NCBI GenBank assembly: GCA_937877165.1
Contig: CALEFO010000042.1
Coordinates: 1 to 47,017 of the forward strand
Length of the DNA stretch: 47,017 nt
Direction: 5' to 3'
DNA from: an uncultured Lachnospiraceae bacterium
Lineage (GTDB): Bacteria; Bacillota; Clostridia; Lachnospirales; Lachnospiraceae
Notes under the pieces: model-generated
The model's database searches: none
Seen by the model: the letters and a program-made list of their open reading frames with translations, nothing else
What the model was told of the DNA's origin: nothing
Part shown: in pieces, positions 28,201 through 36,046 of the stretch
How the letters are laid out: each line of letters begins with the position of its first letter
Numbering within the stretch: the stretch's first letter is position 1
Translations under genes and position numbers: made by a program

Positions 28201-28391
28201 TTCCCAAGCGTCGCCGCAAGAATCCGGACGGTTTTTCCGGAAATCCCGTCGTTTTCCCGATTCTTCCTGATCCCGTGAAGGACTTCAGGGCGGGTACCGG
28301 TGACCTTTTCAAAATCGCCGGCTACCTTCTCCGCGATCCTCAGGACCCCCGGATAAGCGGATTCTTCTGTCATCAATACAAAGGTCTGCAT
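25266..28391 (-). CDS. GH115 xylan alpha-1,2-glucuronidase
   Basis: 1041 residues from the ATG at 28391; a TTG one codon earlier is less likely. The stop of the upstream lyase gene and this ATG overlap as TGATG, which implies translational coupling. Family GH115 landmarks: LGSDKRGTIYGLFSLSESIG, the signature FFINDEWPAFGSWCMEHFGG, MKGNYLWPAMW and YGVIWSFSHHEPCLR, followed by the IVNVGDVKFHEVPLQYFMDLAYDF barrel segment and C-terminal beta domains. No signal peptide. GH115 enzymes remove (4-O-methyl)glucuronate from internal as well as terminal xylose residues, which complements GH67. The N-terminal region (about 110-145) is an unusual charged/glycine insert. Confidence 0.95.
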   Translation of the reverse strand: MQTFVLMTEESAYPGVLRIAEKVAGDFEKVTGTRPEVLHGIRKNRENDGISGKTVRILAATLGKSPLTEDLIRTGRLSRELPERIRGKRESYLRVFLPGHSACRGKENGIGGRERENDAGTKTPCGAAGEAAALEEQDVLLILGSDKRGTIYGLFSLSESIGVTPLTFWGDAPAVHRKELVLDGRLDFISKEPSVEYRGFFINDEWPAFGSWCMEHFGGFNASLYDCVFELLLRMKGNYLWPAMWTSSFPLDGPGEADMELADEYGVIWSFSHHEPCLRASEEWDKVRGEDSVYGNAWDFRTNRKGLLHYWGDALKSRGHYENMITIGMRGERDSALLGENSPVKDNVALLKEIISAQRGLIRNLEQQGQIRENAPQMLAVYKEVEEYYYGNEEIEGLYRWDGLNGVICMLSDDNFGHLRTLPTKKMREHEGGYGMYYHLDYHGGPVSYEWIDSTPFSQIREQMCEAWDYGVRRLWIVNVGDVKFHEVPLQYFMDLAYDFARWSREPSEGEGGYSGHLIRRNFPEELPEMSRELQKEMEEVLTGYLHLAALRRPESLHAGIYHAGHELESDRMLALTGALEKKNQKILRELSVKGEEEGSVFAGYYSMIGWPAGALCNLVRLYLCEGKNHRYAGQGRPAANFWAGEVRACLQKDKELSREWARFLRGKWSGMEKPHHIGFTQWNDFGRHYPVTMELEPAEDPILCVSRADEDETAVRIYGAHESIQADDFRYEDNKEVLLEVSNNGTGELSFEIRNLPEWLEADCGKRILQTAELACVLLRVHRERIQDGNEDPGEVSAVVEIAGSDETVVDVVVTARGQRTALPGQGRNGVIILEAGDFKPVPKESLSGMGLYSAGERPAKEGASWEYLPSYGKYGSGWKVFPDTERFSKGDLDAPAIACSFRIGEEGDYAAEVLAAPSNPLEFVKPLTLGVLVRKEADEGKPCEDPGRQEAPGQIPRMQQEEITLVRAERTVGSPSNADWCRAVLDQERRAKALLHLERGEYTLMLLAREAGVIPERVYLYPAGKRVPESYLGPAKAAH

Positions 28392-29287
28392 CAAACGGTA
28401 ATTCCTTCCCTTGCAAGAATCTTACGGATTTCTTCGGTCTGCTCCTGTGTCACCTCCGGGATCGGCTTCGTGCACACGGAATTCTTCACGATGCCGCGCA
28501 GACGGCAGCCTTCCTTGATGATCGAAACGAAAAGCGGTCCCACCGCATAGATGTCGAACAGGCGGTTGATCTGCTGCTGCCCTGCCGCAATTTTCTCTGC
28601 ATCGTTCTCACGCATCGCGCGGATCCATGCGCTGCAGAGCTCCGGAACCACGTTGGAGAGGCCGCCGATGATGCCGTCACCGCCGGAGAGCACGTTGTGC
28701 GCCGCGTTGTCATCAAAGCCGGAGAACACCTCGAATTCCGGAAACTCGCTCTTCACGGTCTTGATGAGCTCTCTCGTGTGATCCATTCCGCTGATGGTGT
28801 CCTTGATTCCCTTCAGATTGTTATGCCTTCTGCGCAGCTCCAGCACAACCTCGGGAGAGATGGAATAACCGGTGCGGTCCGGGAAATTATAGATGTAAAC
28901 CGGGCCGTGAATCTGAGAAAACAGCCCGTCGTAGAAGCGAAACAGCGATGCATCATCAAACCGGAAATAGTACGGGGAAATGATCATCACGGCATCCGCC
29001 CCCTGCTCCAGACACCAGTTGGAATACGGAACAATCTCCGCCTCCACCATGGAGGCGGTTCCGATGATGCAGCGGACGCGGTGATCAATGCTGCGGATGG
29101 CAAAGCCCGCCAGGTCCTTTCTCATCTCCAGACTCATGGCGAAAAACTCACCGATGCTTCCCTGAACCAGAATCCCGTCGATTCCGTTGGCGATCAGGTG
29201 CTCGAACAGTCTCCCCTGGCTCTCCAGATCCAGCGTACCGTCCTCATTAAATAATGTAACTGCGGGAGTAATATAACTTGCTTTCAT
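28391..29287 (-). CDS. Dihydrodipicolinate synthase/N-acetylneuraminate lyase family aldolase or dehydratase
   Basis: 298 residues from the ATG at 29287, chosen for the upstream AGAAAGGAAG; a longer frame starts nine codons earlier without a ribosome site. Class I aldolase TIM barrel with Schiff-base Lys162 (GIKDT), catalytic Tyr133 (YNFPDRTG) and GSIGEF in place of GTTGE. In this family, members paired with an IlvD/Edd dehydratase act on 2-keto-3-deoxy sugar acids (aldol cleavage as in YagE, or a second dehydration as in arabinonate pathways). It follows the dehydratase gene directly and is coupled to GH115, so a role in degrading a xylan-derived sugar acid is inferred. True DapA is unlikely in this setting. 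Confidence 0.88.
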   Translation of the reverse strand: MKASYITPAVTLFNEDGTLDLESQGRLFEHLIANGIDGILVQGSIGEFFAMSLEMRKDLAGFAIRSIDHRVRCIIGTASMVEAEIVPYSNWCLEQGADAVMIISPYYFRFDDASLFRFYDGLFSQIHGPVYIYNFPDRTGYSISPEVVLELRRRHNNLKGIKDTISGMDHTRELIKTVKSEFPEFEVFSGFDDNAAHNVLSGGDGIIGGLSNVVPELCSAWIRAMRENDAEKIAAGQQQINRLFDIYAVGPLFVSIIKEGCRLRGIVKNSVCTKPIPEVTQEQTEEIRKILAREGITV

Positions 29288-29313
29288 TTTCTTCCTTTCT
29301 GTTTCCCCAGGCA

Positions 29314-29355
29314 TTCAAGTACGCGAGGAAGTGCCATCAGGCACTTCCGAGTGTA
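29314..29355. repeat. Short form of the modular intergenic hairpin element
   Basis: GGAAGTGCC-atca-GGCACTTCC (29327-29348) with flanks TTCAAGTACGCGA and CGAGTGTACTA. Both the left flank (TTCAAGTGCCGCGAGGA at about 1225) and the right end resemble the element at 1231-1436, as if the inner modules were absent here. It lies between the dehydratase stop and the lyase start and overlaps the last codons of the dehydratase. Confidence 0.6.
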
Positions 29356-31077
29356 CTATTCCAGTCCGCCGCCCTGCATGGCGCTGCGGGCATATTTTGT
29401 ATACATCCGGTAGAATCCCTTTCTCGGCTCCCTCGGAATGATTCCCTTCTTCGATCTCCCCTGAAGAACCTTCGCTGCCTCCTCCGGCGTGCAGGGCTTC
29501 CCTGCGATGCCGGTCACGTTCAGCATCCGGTTCTTCACCGAATAAGAGATGAGGTCTCCTTCCTCCACAAAGGCAATCGGCCCGCCTGATGCCGCCTCTG
29601 GAGAGACATGTCCAATCGCGGCGCCCCTCGTTGCGCCGGAAAACCGTCCGTCCGTGATGAGCGCCACATTTCCGTTGATCCTCTCGTCGCAGCAGATGGC
29701 TTCCGTCGTTGCCACCATCTCGGGCATGCCGCAGCCGCGCGGTCCCTCATAGCGGACGATGATGACCTCGCCGGGACGGATGTCCCGCCGGACAACCGCC
29801 GCATAGGCATCCTCCTCGCAGTTGAACACGCGTGCCTTTGCGTTCACAACCTCGCGCTGATTCTCCGCGCAGGCCGCATATTTGATAACGGATCCTTCCG
29901 GTGCGATGTTGCCCTTCAGGATCGCAACGGAGCCCTTCTCCTTCACCTGCTCCACCGGGAAAATCACCTGCTCCCGTGTAAGGCCGTAGTTGTGAAGATA
30001 GCCGAGATTCCGGTCAAACCAGTTGTCCTTCCAAAGCTCCTCCAGGTTCTCGCCCAGCGTCTTTCCGGTCACCGTCATGACATCCAGGTCCAGATAATCC
30101 CGCAGCATCCACTCCACCATCGGAACGCCGCCTGCAAACCAGAAGCTCTCCGTCAGCTGGGAGCCGGACGGGTAAATGTTGCCGATGTGCGGAATCTTGT
30201 GGTTGATCTCATCAAACAGCTCAATGGGAAGATCTACACCTGCCTCCCGCGCAATGGAGGGAAGATGGAGCGTTGCATTGGTGGAGCCGCCGATCGCGGA
30301 GTGCACCACGATGGCATTGCGGAAGGCAGCAGGCGTCAGAATCTTGTCCGGCGTCAGTTTTCTTTCGGCAAGCTCCATGATCCTGCGCCCCGCCTCACGG
30401 GAATACTGCAGAAGATCCCGCATCGTTGCCGGAACCAGTGCAGCTCCGGGGAGCGTGAGGCCCAGAGCCTCCGCGATGCACTGCATGGTCGAAGCCGTTC
30501 CGAGGAATGCGCAGGCTCCCACGGAAGGGCAGCCCGTCAGCTTGAAATCCCGGATTTCCTGCGGCGTAATCGCTCCGTCCCGCTTCTCCCGAAGAGAGAT
30601 GTCGCCCGCCACAATGGAAGTTGTCATATCCGGGCCGGGTCGCATGGATCCGCCCGGCATGAAAATCGCAGGCACATTCAGCCGCGCGATGGCCTTCAGG
30701 TGTGCCGGGATCGACTTGTCGCAGCTGGACGACATGATCACGCCGTCCCATGCAACCGTGCTCCCGTGAATCTCCACCATATTCGCGATGGCTTCCCGGG
30801 AGGCCAGCACATAGTTCATACCGTCGCCGCCCTGCGTACATCCGTCACAGATATCCGTCGCGTAATATTTTGCCGGCTTTCCGCCCTTCTCATAAACGCC
30901 GTACACCGCCTGCTCCACCATCTGATTCAGATGATAGCTTCCAGGATGTGAATCGCCGTACACACTTTCGATCATAATCTGCGGCTTCCGGATGTCCTGT
31001 TCATCCCAGCCCGTGCCCATATCCAGAGCATCGAACTGTGCCCAGAATCTGCGCTCCGCTGCACTTCTTTGCTTCAT
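29356..31077 (-). CDS. IlvD/Edd-family sugar-acid dehydratase (xylonate/arabinonate dehydratase-like)
   Basis: 573 residues from the ATG at 31077, preceded by AGGAAGGAAAAAT; an upstream in-frame ATG lies within the hairpin leader and lacks a ribosome site. Iron-sulfur dehydratase with cysteines in ICDGC (77, 80), SSSCDKS (119) and GACAFLGTASTM (189). The usual first PCN cluster motif of IlvD is replaced by YGDSHPGSYHL (40-50), so this is not a standard branched-chain amino-acid enzyme. Expected reaction: 2,3-dihydroxy sugar acid to 2-keto-3-deoxy acid plus water. The downstream DHDPS-family lyase and the alpha-glucuronidases suggest a substrate derived from xylan. First gene of the operon running to GH2. 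Confidence 0.9.
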   Translation of the reverse strand: MKQRSAAERRFWAQFDALDMGTGWDEQDIRKPQIMIESVYGDSHPGSYHLNQMVEQAVYGVYEKGGKPAKYYATDICDGCTQGGDGMNYVLASREAIANMVEIHGSTVAWDGVIMSSSCDKSIPAHLKAIARLNVPAIFMPGGSMRPGPDMTTSIVAGDISLREKRDGAITPQEIRDFKLTGCPSVGACAFLGTASTMQCIAEALGLTLPGAALVPATMRDLLQYSREAGRRIMELAERKLTPDKILTPAAFRNAIVVHSAIGGSTNATLHLPSIAREAGVDLPIELFDEINHKIPHIGNIYPSGSQLTESFWFAGGVPMVEWMLRDYLDLDVMTVTGKTLGENLEELWKDNWFDRNLGYLHNYGLTREQVIFPVEQVKEKGSVAILKGNIAPEGSVIKYAACAENQREVVNAKARVFNCEEDAYAAVVRRDIRPGEVIIVRYEGPRGCGMPEMVATTEAICCDERINGNVALITDGRFSGATRGAAIGHVSPEAASGGPIAFVEEGDLISYSVKNRMLNVTGIAGKPCTPEEAAKVLQGRSKKGIIPREPRKGFYRMYTKYARSAMQGGGLE

Positions 31078-31106
31078 ATATTTTTCCTTCCTGCTGCTTT
31101 TTGCAG

Positions 31107-31150
31107 CACGCGAGGAGAATCTCGCGAGGGCGATTTCTCCGATGCGATCG
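31107..31150. repeat. Hairpin element in the leader of the dehydratase operon
   Basis: GGAGAA-TCTCGC / GCGA-TTTCTCC arms, starting GCGAGGAGAA and ending TTTCTCCGATGCG, closely match part of the 103-bp unit at 1231-1436. It lies in the predicted 5' leader between the putative -10 at 31189-31194 and the dehydratase ATG. Confidence 0.6.
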
Positions 31151-31188
31151 GACATGTACGCCGCGTTTCCTGCGGCATATCTATAACT

Positions 31189-31194
31189 AATTTA
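31189..31194 (-). promoter_or_regulatory. Putative -10 hexamer of the dehydratase-GH2 operon
   Basis: TAAATT on the minus strand, 33 bp from the proximal operator half-site; the -35 position (AGTATT) is poor. Confidence 0.35.
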
Positions 31195-31224
31195 TCCCGA
31201 TTTCCTTTCAAAATACTTTCACCC

Positions 31225-31252
31225 CTTGCGGACTTTTTGCTATAAGTTGCGG
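31225..31252 (-). promoter_or_regulatory. Putative AraC-type operator, CGCA direct repeat (dehydratase operon)
   Basis: Minus-strand CGCA at 31248-31251 and 31227-31230 start 21 bp apart. The spacer contains CAAAAAG at the same place as in the GH67 site. It precedes the operon dehydratase-lyase-GH115-GH43-esterase-GH2. The remaining part of 31253-31475 is divergent upstream DNA of the membrane glycosyltransferase, with an ATGTG-tttca-CACAT repeat near 31358-31372 and no gene. Confidence 0.6.
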
Positions 31253-31475
31253 TTAGTGTCTTCCGATTTTCGCTCCAAGGCCGCCACAGGAGTCCGAAAG
31301 GTGCTCTGTTTCCTCAAAAAAAGCGGCGTGTGAGGATCCGTTGCATGTTACACTGTATGTGTTTCACACATGGTGCCTCCAGAAACCGGTTCTCTTTTCC
31401 GGACAATCTTTCCGGATCCTCTTCCCGGACAAATTCCCGGCCAGGCGCCATGGACCACAGCACAGGAGATTTTTC

Positions 31476-33395
31476 ATGAGAATCATCGATTACTACAACA
31501 TTGCCGCCATTCTTCTCGAGACCCTTCTGGTCCTGTCCGTTCTGATGGCATGGTCCCGTTCCCGCAGGAAGGGAGCTGCTTTCGTTGGCTCCGGTTCAGA
31601 AGGAAAGAGCTGCCCGTCCGGTTCCGCAGCCGAAGAAAGGAGCATTCAAGCCGGACGCCGGAGAGGCTTTTTCTCCTCTCTGGACGCTCTTCTTACCGGA
31701 AAGCTCTTTGTTCCCGCAGCAGCGCTTCTTCTTTTCCTCGGCGCGTTTCTGCGCATGTGGAATCTCACCGCTCTCCCGGATGGTCTGCAGCAGGACGAGG
31801 CTTCCATCGGCTACGAGGCGTTCTGCCTCGCGAACTACGGCATTGACCGAAACGGCTATCACTGGCCCGTGTACCCGATCACCTGGGGCTCCGGCGGTGG
31901 AAGTCCCATCATGATCTATCTCAACGTTCTGACAACGAAGCTCTTTGGCTCCCGGATCTGGTCCATCCGGATTGTCCCCGCCTTTCTCGGCGTGATGACG
32001 CTTCTTTTGTTCTTCCTTCTTCTGAAAAAATCCTTCGGAAGGCGGACTGCGCTGACCGGCCTTGCCGTCCTGTCGCTGACACCCTGGCACATCATTCTCT
32101 CGCGCTGGAGCCTTGACTCCAACACAATGCCCTTCTGGCAGCTTCTTGCCTTATTCACGCTGATACAGGCCATCTCCACGGACTCTTCCAAAAGTCATAG
32201 GAAGCAGACAGGACTTTACCTTCTCGCAGCCTTTTTCTTCGGCGTCTGTCTGTACTCCTATGGCTCCGCAAACGTCGTCATCCCGCTGACGCTCTTTTTT
32301 GCCTGTGTGCGTCTCCTTCGGACAGGGCGCATCCGGATCAGGCAGCTTATGGGATGCTTTGTCGTTTTCGTTCTCACCTGCCTTCCGCTCGCGCTGTTCT
32401 ATGCAGTGAATTTCTTCGGGCTCCCGGAGATCGCTTCGAGCTGGATTTCCTTCCCGAAATTCACGTCCAGCCACTTTGGATCCGTCTTCGTTGCCTTCGA
32501 CCAGACGCTCCCGCATGCGCTTCTTCACAATCTGAAGGATCTCGTCCTCATGCTCACGGTCGGGATTCCCGGCGAGGTTTCCTGGAACGCGATGCCCGGC
32601 TATTGGACGCTGTACTGTTTCACCTTCCCTGTAACATTTGCAGGCATCCTGTTCGGAAGACGCACCAAGGCTGCGGAGTCTCCTGCCGGGCGCGCCGCAG
32701 GGGACGTCTTCCGTGCGGCACTTCTTGCAGCGCTTCTGTTCTCTTTGTTCATCCAGCAGGACATCAATCGCGATGTTCTGCTGTTCCTGCCGCTCGTATA
32801 CTGGTATGTGATGGGACTGCGCTTCCTCTTTATCCTCGGGAAACACACCTTCACCGCTCGTCCGGAATCCATCGTTTTCGCGGCCCCGGCCTTTCTCTCC
32901 CTGGTGCTTTTTTTCGCAGGGTTTGCCTCCTTTGCCAGGGACTACTACGGCGGAGAGTACAACGAGGTAGCGGCTTCCGATTTCATGCCGGGCTACGGCG
33001 ATGCCATGGTGTATGCCACAAAGCTTGCAGAGAAAAAGGGCGAAGCCTCGATCGTCTATTCCACCTACGATCTTGTGGCTTCTCCCTTTATGCTGACTCT
33101 ATACTATACGAAATATAATCCTTATGATTTCATGGATACTGTCGTCTACAAGGACCCCGAGGCGGAGTTCCGCGTCGCCTCCTCGTTCGGGCGCTATGTC
33201 TTCGGACTGCCTGCAGGAGACTCCGCCGATTCTGCAAAAGCAGAGGATCTCTCCTGCCTGCAGGCACCGGATTATGAGAACGACATCTTCGTTCTGACCA
33301 CGGCACAGGCACAGGCCTTTGATGACGCGGATTATGACAAGACCGTGTTCAAGGACCGGTTTGTTGTCGTTGCCCGCAGGGATCAACTGTCTTGA
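31476..33395 (+). CDS. Membrane glycosyltransferase, PMT/ArnT-like (GT39/GT83 fold)
   Basis: 639 residues from the ATG at 31476, preceded by ACAGGAGAT; the frame is open upstream without a ribosome site. About ten to twelve predicted membrane helices. The loop after helix two, GLQQDEASIGYEAFCLANYGI, carries the acidic DE motif expected in lipid-phosphate-sugar-dependent glycosyltransferases of the GT-C fold. The C-terminal 130 residues are extracytoplasmic (DYYGGEYNEVAASDFMPGYG onward). It probably transfers a sugar from an undecaprenyl- or dolichyl-type carrier to a surface glycan or protein. Its 3' end overlaps the convergent GlmM-like gene by 13 bases. Confidence 0.75.
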   Translation: MRIIDYYNIAAILLETLLVLSVLMAWSRSRRKGAAFVGSGSEGKSCPSGSAAEERSIQAGRRRGFFSSLDALLTGKLFVPAAALLLFLGAFLRMWNLTALPDGLQQDEASIGYEAFCLANYGIDRNGYHWPVYPITWGSGGGSPIMIYLNVLTTKLFGSRIWSIRIVPAFLGVMTLLLFFLLLKKSFGRRTALTGLAVLSLTPWHIILSRWSLDSNTMPFWQLLALFTLIQAISTDSSKSHRKQTGLYLLAAFFFGVCLYSYGSANVVIPLTLFFACVRLLRTGRIRIRQLMGCFVVFVLTCLPLALFYAVNFFGLPEIASSWISFPKFTSSHFGSVFVAFDQTLPHALLHNLKDLVLMLTVGIPGEVSWNAMPGYWTLYCFTFPVTFAGILFGRRTKAAESPAGRAAGDVFRAALLAALLFSLFIQQDINRDVLLFLPLVYWYVMGLRFLFILGKHTFTARPESIVFAAPAFLSLVLFFAGFASFARDYYGGEYNEVAASDFMPGYGDAMVYATKLAEKKGEASIVYSTYDLVASPFMLTLYYTKYNPYDFMDTVVYKDPEAEFRVASSFGRYVFGLPAGDSADSAKAEDLSCLQAPDYENDIFVLTTAQAQAFDDADYDKTVFKDRFVVVARRDQLS

Positions 33396-34822
33396 GGGGA
33401 TTCGGTCTGTCCGTCCGCCTTTCGGACCGCATCCGCGATCGCATCCGCCAGAAGCTTCGCCTCTTCTTCCGTCCTTGCCTCCACGCCGACGCGGATCACG
33501 GGTTCCGTTCCTGAGGGACGGACAAGAAGTGAGCCCTTCCCCTCCAGCCTCCTGCCGGTCTCTTCCAGAAGGGCAGCCACAGAGGCGTTCTGCAGGACGC
33601 CCTCTTTGTCACTTACCCGGACGGCATACTGGACCTGCGGATAGAGATGAAGGGGCTCTGCAAGCTCTGAGAGCTTTTTCTTCTTCGCCATCATCACCTG
33701 CATGACCTTGAGCGACGTCAGAACGCCGTCGCCTGTCGTCGAATATTTGCTGAAAATAATATGGCCGGTCTGCTCACCGCCGATGCGGTAGCCGTACTGC
33801 TTCATCGCTTCATAGACGTACTTATCCCCGACCTTCGTCCGGACATAATCAATGCCGGCCTCCTCCAGCGCCTGAAACAGGCCGTAATTCGACTGCGCCG
33901 TCGCGACCACGGTGTTCTCCAGAAGCTTCCCACGTTCCTTCATGTAGCGGGCATACATGTAGAGAATGTGATCTCCCGTGACCACGTCTCCCTTTTCATC
34001 CACGGCAAGACACCGGTCCGCGTCGCCATCGTAGGCGAAGCCGACATCCAGACGGTTGTCCCGGACGAAATTCTGCAACTGCTCAATGTGTGTGGAGCCA
34101 ACATTACGGTTGATGTTGAGGCCGTTCGGTCGGTCACCGATCAGATAGGTCTCTGCTCCCAGTGCGTTGAACACCGCCTTGGCAATGGACCAGCTGCCGC
34201 CGTTCGCACAGTCCAGGCCCACCTTCATTCCGCGGAAATCATAGACACCGAGTGAAATCAGATACCCGATGTAGCGGTTGCGTCCCGCAATGTAATCCAC
34301 CGTCGTCCCGATGGCATCGCCCGCCGCAAACGGAAGCTCGTCCCACTCTTTTCCGAAGCAGGAGAAAACAGGAGCCTTCTCTCCATCCTCCCTGCCCTTC
34401 AGCACATGATCCAGCCAGTCCTCAATGAGCGTGATGGTCTCATCGTCCATCTTCTCGCCCATCCGGTTCACCAGCTTGATTCCGTTGTCGTGGAAAGGAT
34501 TGTGGCTCGCCGTGATCATGACGCCGCAGTCAAACCGGTCTACCCGCGTGATGTAACTGACGGATGGCGTGGTCGTGACATGCAGAAGGTAGGCATCCGC
34601 GCCGCTTGCGACAAGACCGCCCACCAGAGAATATTCATACATGTAGCTGGATCTGCGCGTATCCTTGCCGATGACGATCCTTGCCGGCTCTTCCTCGCCG
34701 CTTCTCTTCTTCAGCTCGCCGTAATACCAGCCGAGAAACCGCCCGATTTCAAAGGCGTGCACCGCCGTAAGATCACGGCCTGCCTCGCCGCGAAAGCCGT
34801 CTGTTCCAAAATATCTGCCCAT
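33383..34822 (-). CDS. glmM: Phosphoglucosamine mutase-like phosphohexomutase
   Basis: 479 residues from the ATG at 34822; the earlier ATG at 34828 touches the GGGAG ribosome site and is less likely. Alpha-D-phosphohexomutase with GTDGFRGEAG (6-15), phosphoserine Ser106 in TASHNP, metal loop DGDADR (265-270), GEQTGHII sugar-binding loop and RPSGTEPVIRV phosphate loop. The pattern GSTHIEQLQ is typical of GlmM, which converts glucosamine-6-P to glucosamine-1-P for UDP-GlcNAc. A second, polysaccharide-dedicated phosphomannomutase/phosphoglucomutase role is possible, because it sits in a glycan operon. Third gene after the epimerase and GT4 genes. Confidence 0.85.
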   Translation of the reverse strand: MGRYFGTDGFRGEAGRDLTAVHAFEIGRFLGWYYGELKKRSGEEEPARIVIGKDTRRSSYMYEYSLVGGLVASGADAYLLHVTTTPSVSYITRVDRFDCGVMITASHNPFHDNGIKLVNRMGEKMDDETITLIEDWLDHVLKGREDGEKAPVFSCFGKEWDELPFAAGDAIGTTVDYIAGRNRYIGYLISLGVYDFRGMKVGLDCANGGSWSIAKAVFNALGAETYLIGDRPNGLNINRNVGSTHIEQLQNFVRDNRLDVGFAYDGDADRCLAVDEKGDVVTGDHILYMYARYMKERGKLLENTVVATAQSNYGLFQALEEAGIDYVRTKVGDKYVYEAMKQYGYRIGGEQTGHIIFSKYSTTGDGVLTSLKVMQVMMAKKKKLSELAEPLHLYPQVQYAVRVSDKEGVLQNASVAALLEETGRRLEGKGSLLVRPSGTEPVIRVGVEARTEEEAKLLADAIADAVRKADGQTESPQDS

Positions 34823-34882
34823 ATTCATCTCCCTGCCGCGGCTCTCCTGCGGCTTTCCTGCGAAAACTTCTCCGCACCTTTG

Positions 34883-36046
34883 TCAGTTTTTCTGATCAGC
34901 CTGTCCACGGTACAGGTCTTCCGTTCTTGTGACCACGTCATCCCAGTTGTACTTGCTGCAGATAAAATCCGCCGCCTTCTCCCGGTAATGTGCGACCAGG
35001 TCCGGATGATCCAGAAGATCCTCCAGCTTCTTTTTCAGATCCTCCACATCAGACTTGCGGAATACAGCTGCGTGATCCTCCACGACCTCCGTGCTCTCCC
35101 GGATGTCCGAGACCAGGCAGCAGTTGCCGTAGCTCATCGCCTCCAGAAGACTGATGGACATTCCCTCCACGTCCGAGGGAAGTGCAAAGACATAGGCATT
35201 CGATAAAAGCTCCGCGAGCGTTCTTCCTTCCACAAGGCCCGCGAGAATCACGCGGTCATCCTGCGCCGCCAGCTCCTTGATCTCCTCATAGTACTCCACC
35301 GCGTTGGACGGACCACCGGCAAGGAGGAGCTTTTTGTCCGTCGGAATCTGCCGGAACGCTTCCAGCAGATAGTGGAGTCCCTTTTCCGGCACAATCCGGC
35401 ACAGTGTCATGATGTAGCCGTCCTTCTCAAGGCCCCATCGCTTTGTAATCTCCTCCGCTGCTGCCAAAGCCGGCCTGGTAATGCCATTGGGAATGAAATG
35501 TGTCTTTCTTCCGTACCTCTCCAGAAAATACTCCTGCAGATTTTCTGAGAGGACGATGACCTCATCGGCATGCCTCGCCGCCATCTTCTCGCCCGCCTGA
35601 AGCATTCTCGATGCGAAATGTCCCCACTTCGCCCTCTGCCAGTCCAGACCGTGAATCGTCGCCACCACACGGATTCCGAACAGCTTCGGCAGCCAGCACA
35701 TCAGGCACGGCCCCTCCGCGTGAAAATGAATGACGTCATAGCGTCCGAACAGCGCCCTCACCGTTGCAAAAAACGAATAGATGATGGCATTCAGCTTGCC
35801 ATTCGACACAGTCGGCGTGATCAGAATACGAACGCCGTCACGAAAATATCCGGGCTTTCCCGGAATCCTGTCGTAATCAGAATGCTTCATGCGGTAGCCC
35901 GACCGGTTATAGCATTCCACCTCATACCCCTTGTCCCGAAGTCTTGTGGCAAGCTCCCAGACCACCACCTCAATGCCGCCCTCGCGGGACGGCACTCTTT
36001 TGTGGCCGATCATCGCTACCCGGAACGGCCTGTTGTTCTTTTTCAT
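34883..36046 (-). CDS. GT4 family glycosyltransferase
   Basis: 387 residues, GT-B fold. N-terminal GGIEVVVWELATRL acceptor-domain motif (24-37, DUF1972-like) and C-terminal nucleotide-sugar domain with RIVPEKGLHYLLEAF and the E-x7-E pattern EGMSISLLEAMSYG. No membrane helix; likely peripheral, acting on lipid-linked glycans at the inner face. The start overlaps the upstream epimerase gene by four bases (ATGA), so translation is coupled. Donor and acceptor cannot be deduced. Confidence 0.9.
   Translation of the reverse strand: MKKNNRPFRVAMIGHKRVPSREGGIEVVVWELATRLRDKGYEVECYNRSGYRMKHSDYDRIPGKPGYFRDGVRILITPTVSNGKLNAIIYSFFATVRALFGRYDVIHFHAEGPCLMCWLPKLFGIRVVATIHGLDWQRAKWGHFASRMLQAGEKMAARHADEVIVLSENLQEYFLERYGRKTHFIPNGITRPALAAAEEITKRWGLEKDGYIMTLCRIVPEKGLHYLLEAFRQIPTDKKLLLAGGPSNAVEYYEEIKELAAQDDRVILAGLVEGRTLAELLSNAYVFALPSDVEGMSISLLEAMSYGNCCLVSDIRESTEVVEDHAAVFRKSDVEDLKKKLEDLLDHPDLVAHYREKAADFICSKYNWDDVVTRTEDLYRGQADQKN

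Noticed and set aside
31023..31155. Dehydratase start at the upstream in-frame ATG (31155)
   Set aside because: That ATG lies in the hairpin leader without a ribosome site and adds an Arg/Ser-rich stretch foreign to the family; the ATG at 31077 has AGGAAGG upstream.
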